Source: Glandiceps talaboti
Taxonomy: Eukaryota; Hemichordata; Enteropneusta; Spengelidae
Reading direction: 5' to 3'
Assembly (NCBI RefSeq): GCF_964340395.1
Contig: NC_135568.1
Span: forward strand, 17,919,776-17,983,775
Length of the DNA stretch: 64,000 bases
Position 1 is the stretch's first letter. The number at the start of each line of letters is the position of its first letter. Positions 59,025 through 64,000 of the stretch are shown in pieces. The translations under genes and the position numbers were made by a program. A model generated the notes under the pieces. It searched no databases. It was not told where the DNA came from and saw nothing but the letters and a program-made list of their open reading frames with translations.

Positions 59025-60110
59025 TGTCTGCGAACACGGTATCTCAAAACTACTGCGTCTATACCAATGAAACATGTTACACATCTTAAATATTGTAATA
59101 AATAGAACTGAGTAGATTTTTGAAAACATCTAATGAACGTTTATTTAACATTTGCATATATGCGGATAATGAGAAGCATTTTACATATTTAATTCTTTTA
59201 TGAAAATTGTTGAGTTGCAAACAATGACTTGGTGTATGTTATTTCACATTGTTCTCTATTAAGTAGAAAATGGAGGAGAGTCGTTTTATGAATACAGAAT
59301 TCACAATGAATACCAATTTGTGATTTTGGCGGACAACGACAATTCAAGAGTATGTTTCTGCTTTCATATGTTTAACGTAATATCATGTGTATTTGATTTT
59401 GAAGTGTAGCAAAAGTTAGCTTTTTAAAAATAATATTGGTAGATACAATCATTTCATCAAAACCGGAGATATGTACTATTACTATAAGGAAATAAAATTA
59501 TGTTTCTTTAAATATACAAATTTTCCTTCTTTGTCAATGGCTCAAGTTGTAACACCCAAAATACAACACATTTATTAGTAGATGCAAGCATGTAGGAGTA
59601 CAATTGTTCCCTTACTTGTACATCGAGAAATCACACAGAAGCATATTTACGTATTACATCATTTAAGTAGTGATGAATGTAAACACTATCTCTTGTCCAG
59701 TTCATATCTTTGAACATACAACAATGTAGAATAAACAGTATTGCACCGACCCCTGCCTATGAGCTGCATGACATATCGTGTGATGAATCCTGTTTTAGTC
59801 GGAAATGATATCAACTATTTTAACGTACATTTTACTGTTCATCATTTCGTCTTTCAAACATGTCTATTTCTGCATTCATTTCAATTGAAAACCTGAAAGT
59901 AACATCATGGGATGTTCAAAGATGAGATACGAAAATAATTTGTAAACAAATATGATTTTCTTTAATTAATATGACTACGACTGGTCTACATTGAAGTTAG
60001 TAGTGTTATTACAATCACTGGTTTAAATTATTGTCTTCATATAGAATCTGTCCATGAATGTTCTCAATCATCCAGGTACGAAGTTAATAACGTGGTAACA
60101 GGACAACTGC
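59025..60110. other. No gene recognised
   Basis: AT-rich DNA; no exon-like frame and no repeat family recognised. Confidence 0.5.
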
Positions 60111-60114
60111 CCCC

Positions 60115-60600
60115 GACACACTTTGAAAGTTCAATACAATTTCCATATTTGTTATTGGTGAAAGAACACTTGTGGTTGCCGTAACGCGTTTTGAAGCTGT
60201 TTTCTGTTGAGCTAATGTAGGATTTGGTATATCTGTTGTTTATTTTGACCTGGGCGCTGTAGACGTTGATTTATCATAACAGTTGCATGTCCCTATGGGA
60301 GCTTCGTTTCCGCGTTTAAGAATCATATATTATTGAGAGCTTTGATGATGGAAGCCATGTTATTCATACAACTGTAGCTCACTTTCAGATTCCCCTTGTT
60401 GAACATTTTATGTAACTTGTGCTCCTTAGGGAAGTGACGCCCAAGAAGTTGGAGGAAAATTCTCCCGACATTATTGCTTACGTTTTGACTGTATGGGGGA
60501 TTAAACCAGATGACATTACGTTTCCTATTTCTCCGTCTCTTGATGGTGTCAATTCTATCTGTGTAAGCAAGGTTGTCAGTGGAAAAATACGGCATCTGTG
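60115..60600 (-). pseudogene. Penelope-like element copy 1: GIY-YIG region, truncated and frameshifted
   Basis: Minus strand reads AYTDRIDTIKRRRNRK, VIWFNPPYSQNVSNN, KLHKMFNKGNLKVSYSC and MNNMASIIKAL, the linker between reverse transcriptase and endonuclease in PLEs. It is near-identical to copy 2 (60.97-61.74 kb). A 2-nt insertion after IIKAL and a ~37-bp deletion near 60259, which removes the CPLDGKC region, break the frame. The 3' part ends abruptly at 60115, about 150 bp before the stop. No ribozyme remains. Confidence 0.85.
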
Positions 60601-60735
60601 ATTGATTGGTTTACCAAATTACCAGACAAACCCAATTGTACTTTCATCATCTTTGACATCCGTCGTTAAATTTTAACCATCTATTACAGAAAATATCTCA
60701 CGCAATGCATTAAGCTTCGCGAAACAACACGTTGA

Positions 60736-60882
<147 letters not shown>

Positions 60883-60905
60883 AAATACACAAGTTATGGT
60901 ACGGA

Positions 60906-60949
60906 GCCGTTACTCAGAGTTTCACGCTTGAATGCGATCTTCGGACGAC
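60906..60949 (-). ncRNA. Hammerhead ribozyme motif, PLE copy 2 (core mutation)
   Basis: Minus strand, 5' to 3': stem I strand GUCGU, core CCGAAGA (consensus CUGANGA, so U4 is C), U, stem II CGC-AUUCAA-GCG, U, GAA, stem III ACU-CUG-AGU, cleavage position after A (GUA), stem I return strand ACGGC. Stem I pairs fully with one G-U. Type I layout, starting 17 nt beyond the stop of the PLE frame. Hammerheads at PLE ends are known and self-cleave the transcript. The U4 change probably disables this copy. Confidence 0.75.
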
Positions 60950-60966
60950 TAAATTTTAACGGAAAT

Positions 60967-61740
60967 TCAAGTGATGGAATTCGAACTCGCAGAAGAACTG
61001 GTACCAGGATGTGATGCGCGTTGAGGTTTGACATGGTGGAATGAAAGAATGTATTTGTTTTCATGGCGGCACTTTGAAATCAGTTCTGATCGTTTATTAA
61101 GGAGTCCCAATTTATTTGCACTGATGATGAACATCTTCTCTGTAAGACACAGGTTGCACCTTTTTGTTGCATTAGAGTAGGCGGCTGCATGGGCAATGAT
61201 AGCCCAGTTGATGGAATACTGGTGGCCCGACTCCTTTATTTTCCAGACACACTTTGAAAGTTCAGTACAATTTCCATATTTGTTATTGGCGAAAGAACAC
61301 TTGTGGTTGCCGTAACGCGTTTTGAAGCTGTTTTCTGTTGAGCCAATGTAGGATTTAGTATCTCTGTTGTTTATTTTGACCTGGGCTCTGTAGACGATAT
61401 TATGTGATCGGCATTTCCCATCAAGCGGGCAAGTTGATTTATCACGACAGTTGCATGTCCCTATGGGAGCTTCATTTCCGCGTTTAAGGATCATAGTATT
61501 GTGAGCTTTGATGATGGAAGCCATGTTATTCATACAACTGTAGCTCATTTTCACATTCCCCTTGTTGAAAATTTTATGTAACTTGTGCTCCTTAGGGAAG
61601 TGACGGCCAAGAAGTTGGAGGAAAATTCTTCCGATGTTATTGCTTACGTTTTGACTGTATGGGGGATTAAACCAGATGACATTACGTTTCCTATTTCTCC
61701 GTCTCTTGATGGTGTCAATTCTATCTGTGTAAGCAATAAT
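60967..61740 (-). CDS. Penelope-like element copy 2: C-terminal GIY-YIG endonuclease, 5'-truncated
   Basis: About 258 codons open to TGA. The linker VIWFNPPYSQNVSNNIGR, HKIFNKGNVKMSYSC is followed by CNCRDKSTCPLDGKC (cysteine motif), then the endonuclease: IVYRAQV in place of GIY, SYIGSTENSFKTRYGNH with catalytic Arg, and ELSKCVW with catalytic Glu. Then come KRCNLCLTEK and KCRHENK. PLE endonucleases nick the target for cDNA priming. The reverse transcriptase is missing: homology stops at a (TAT)n run at about 61736. The piece itself has no stop or frameshift, so it looks younger than copies 1 and 3. Confidence 0.9.
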   Translation of the reverse strand: MIAYTDRIDTIKRRRNRKRNVIWFNPPYSQNVSNNIGRIFLQLLGRHFPKEHKLHKIFNKGNVKMSYSCMNNMASIIKAHNTMILKRGNEAPIGTCNCRDKSTCPLDGKCRSHNIVYRAQVKINNRDTKSYIGSTENSFKTRYGNHKCSFANNKYGNCTELSKCVWKIKESGHQYSINWAIIAHAAAYSNATKRCNLCLTEKMFIISANKLGLLNKRSELISKCRHENKYILSFHHVKPQRASHPGTSSSASSNSIT

Positions 61741-61777
61741 AATAATAATAATAGTTATATATATATATATATATAAC
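61735..61777. repeat. (AAT)n and palindromic (AT)n at junction of two PLE copies
   Basis: 'aataataataataat' passes to the perfect palindrome 'agttatatatatatatat...aact'. It marks the breakpoint between minus-strand copy 2 and plus-strand copy 3. Confidence 0.9.
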
Positions 61778-61832
61778 TCGGTGAGTATCAAACTGCTAAG
61801 ACAGTGCTCTATACCGCAGTGGCAGAGCGTAA

Positions 61833-63110
61833 TCCCTCAAATTTGCCGGCCAATACACCACCATATCAGATGAAGACAAACAAATTATCATGCACGCGCG
61901 GAAATCTCTCCTCTTCGATAAAACCAAACCATGGGTAAAAAAAATAGTAATGGATCATTTGACGTCACAATGGGAAGCAACGACGGGGCCGAAATATGCG
62001 AACTGGTCGGAATATTCATACTACACAAATTAGCCAAAAAATACGGTAAAGAAAACATAGGTCTCTATAGGGACGACGGACTCGCCGCCTTCAAGAACAT
62101 CACCGGAAGTAAATCAGAAAGTATCAGAAAAGACATAACTAAAACCTTCAAAGCCAACCGTCAACTTTCTAGACATAACGCTCAACCTCAACAACGGTAA
62201 ATATTACCCTTACAGAAAACCCAACGACAACCCCATGTACATACACACGCAGTCTAACCACCCACCCAGCATCATCAAGAACATATCGTCAGCCATCGGC
62301 CGTAGAATTTCCGACATATCATCCGACGAACACATCTTCAACCAGGCAGCCCCACTGTACCAAAATGCACTAAACACCAGCGGCCACAAAGAGAACATCA
62401 CGTACACCAGCACCCCGACGCAGAAAAACAAGAAAAACAGAAATAGAAACACCATCTGGTTTAACCCACCATACAGCAAAAACGTAGCCACCAATGTAGG
62501 CAAACGATTCCTCAACCTAATCGCAAAACATTTCCCAGCAGACTCTAAGTTACACAAAATATTCAACAGAAACAATGTCAAAGTCAGTTATAGCTGCATG
62601 CCAAACATGGCTACCATAATCAAAGCGCATAACGCCACCATCTCCAACAGCGAAACTAAACCCACTCAAAAACCTTGTAATTGCAGACAGAAAGACTCCT
62701 GCCCTCTGAACGGCGAATGCCAAACGGATTTCATCGTATACCAAGCCACCGTCCACGGAAAACAAACAGAGGTATATATCGGTCTAACAGAGAACAACTT
62801 CAAACAGAGATACGCCAACCACAAACAGTCATTCAAACATGAAAAACACGAAAACAGCACAGAACTATCAAAACACATTTGGAAACTGAAAAGAAACAAT
62901 GAGCCTTTTTCCGTATCCTGGTCCATCAGCAAGAAAGCCCAAGCATACACCAATAAAACAAAACGATGCAACCTGTGTTTAACCGAAAAACTAACTATTA
63001 TTAAAGCAGACAAAAGCTCCACACTAAACAAAAGAACTGAGTTGATATCCAAATGCCGACACGAGAATAAGTTTTATTTGTCCAACTTCAATAGAGCATC
63101 TATCACCTAA
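61833..63110 (+). pseudogene. Penelope-like element copy 3: RT fragment plus GIY-YIG endonuclease, frameshifted
   Basis: Starts in frame as [31 protein letters not shown], then a one-base loss in an A run near 61940 shifts to [19 protein letters not shown] and [18 protein letters not shown] is the YxDD catalytic motif of the reverse transcriptase. A deletion near 62165 removes the segment expected between TFKAN and FLDITLNL. From there one frame runs to TAA at 63108: [101 protein letters not shown]. The fragment belongs to a different subfamily from copies 1 and 2. Most of the RT palm is missing. Confidence 0.9.
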
Positions 63111-63311
63111 ACTAAACCCGTTAACTAACGGAACATCAAAGCCCAACATGTAACAACCCGCCAACACTTACTTGTCCGCACCCAATAACTCACACAATAA
63201 CAACCAACACCTCCACACATACAACACCTACCCACCGACACAGACAATAGTGATGGTATTTCTATTGTCTACACTCTATATATACAGCACACCCAGAGAG
63301 TAAGCCTCAGA

Positions 63312-63354
63312 GTTGTCTGATGATCGCGCCATGCGTGAAACTCCGAGTTACAAC
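63312..63354 (+). ncRNA. Hammerhead ribozyme motif, PLE copy 3
   Basis: 5' to 3': stem I GUUGU (63312-63316), core CUGAUGA (63317-63323, perfect consensus), U, stem II CGC-GCCAU-GCG, U, GAA (63337-63339), stem III ACU-CCG-AGU (63340-63348), U at the cleavage position (GUU, cut after 63349), stem I return ACAAC (63350-63354). All helices pair; only the U-U next to the core departs from the common G-C. It lies about 200 nt beyond the PLE stop. Type I fold, probably self-cleaving in element RNA, though the weak closing pair and 3-bp stems make in vitro speed uncertain. Confidence 0.85.
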
Positions 63355-63399
63355 CAAGAAAGAGTTCCAGTACTACCAAAACTATATATATATTGTAGG

Positions 63400-63560
63400 C
63401 ACGAAGATGACGACTTTCTTTCCCAATATACTCCCGAATGTCTATACAAATTGTTGGCGTGACAAGGACACAACATAATAATACCTTTACATGCATTTTG
63501 AAGGAATATTTCATAAGTGTGTCAGGATGAGGTTGTACGCCTTTAGGGAGCCGTCATTAT
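63400..63560. other. PLE 3' flank or spacer, no gene
   Basis: After the ribozyme the sequence 'aaagagttccagtactacca' and a short (AT)n probably still belong to the element. Its exact 3' end was not determined. Confidence 0.35.
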
Positions 63561-63566
63561 TTATGG

Positions 63567-63705
63567 CCGGGGGGGGGGGGTCGGAGGAATTGTTCTGTAA
63601 AATATGGAAATTCGAGTGCCCCGCTGCCCCCCCCTCAATCTTCCTCAAAAAAATCAATGACCCCCCCCCTGACATCCGAAATTTGGATACCCCCCCCCCC
63701 ATGTC
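63567..63705. repeat. G/C-tract minisatellite
   Basis: A poly-G tract joined to 'tcggaggaattgttctgtaa', then three C-tracts spaced about 36-38 bp apart ('tgccccccc', 'tgaccccccccc', 'ataccccccccccc'). Same dispersed type as at 2, 3.3, 35 and 47 kb. Confidence 0.65.
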
Positions 63706-63714
63706 CCCATATCA

Positions 63715-64000
63715 TTTACACATGAAGTATATATACACTTGTATATCATTGCATACCATTACCAGATAATGTGAATTTATCAAAGGTTCTAAATTTTAGT
63801 GATCTGAACTGATGAATTGATAAAAAATAAAAAAAGAGAGATCAAGGTCAAGATTCATACATATGTTAAAAGTAAGTCAAATTCAAATGACACTAAATCA
63901 CCTCATGAAGGTAATCATATTGTATACATGTGTGGTATATGAACTACAGGCATTCATCACTTGTACTATACATGTGGTGATAACAAGATATTGAGGAGAT
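63715..64000. other. No gene recognised
   Basis: AT-rich end of the window. Contains 'atcaaggtcaagattcatac', another GGTCA-type word, near 63841. Confidence 0.4.

Noticed and set aside
61780-61850. tRNA-like or other small RNA between PLE copies 2 and 3
   Set aside because: The stretch has some pairing potential, but no A or B box and no cloverleaf could be drawn.

Overview
The window is AT-rich animal nuclear DNA. It has spliced genes with GT-AG introns, secreted multidomain extracellular proteins (PAN/apple, EGF-like, F5/8 type C), fossil LINEs, Penelope-like retroelements, many foldback elements and exceptionally long compound microsatellites. This mix fits a marine invertebrate (lophotrochozoan or non-vertebrate deuterostome). 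I cannot name the species. There are no bacterial operons, no tRNA or rRNA genes that I can recognise, and no CRISPR array.

Layout: 0-6 kb holds dispersed repeats and one copy of a duplication whose partner lies near 38-39.5 kb. At 6.2 kb is the first exon of a secreted PAN/apple protein. From 7 to 29 kb the DNA is almost entirely repeats: foldback elements, a 39-bp satellite with a 468-bp higher-order period (11.2-12.8 kb), two dead LINEs (16.2-16.7 and 22.9-23.9 kb, minus strand), and copies of a microsatellite-bearing element with variable numbers of ~145-bp internal units. From 29.6 to 34.1 kb are exons of a secreted protein: an EGF-like exon, a Thr/Ala/Pro-rich mucin-like exon, and an F5/8C (discoidin) domain split over two exons. 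From 41.8 to 45.7 kb, minus strand, is a complete three-exon gene for a ~239-residue secreted protein with two PAN/apple-like domains.

The stretch from the end of the F5/8C gene through the PAN gene (34-46.1 kb) recurs, shorter and rearranged, at 51.2-58.0 kb. In the second copy the F5/8C gene is only a terminal-exon fragment. The PAN copy keeps all three exons and splice sites but carries a 4-nt deletion and has lost a cysteine codon, so it is probably a pseudogene.

The last 4 kb contains three damaged Penelope-like element (PLE) copies from two subfamilies: minus strand 60.1-60.6 and 60.9-61.7 kb, plus strand 61.8-63.4 kb. They show a YRDD reverse-transcriptase motif, a GIY-YIG-type endonuclease and cysteine motifs. 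Two of them are followed by hammerhead ribozyme folds, one on each strand, with a compensatory base-pair change between them. These ribozymes are the most interesting functional signal in the window. All coordinates come from reading the sequence by eye; no searches were run.
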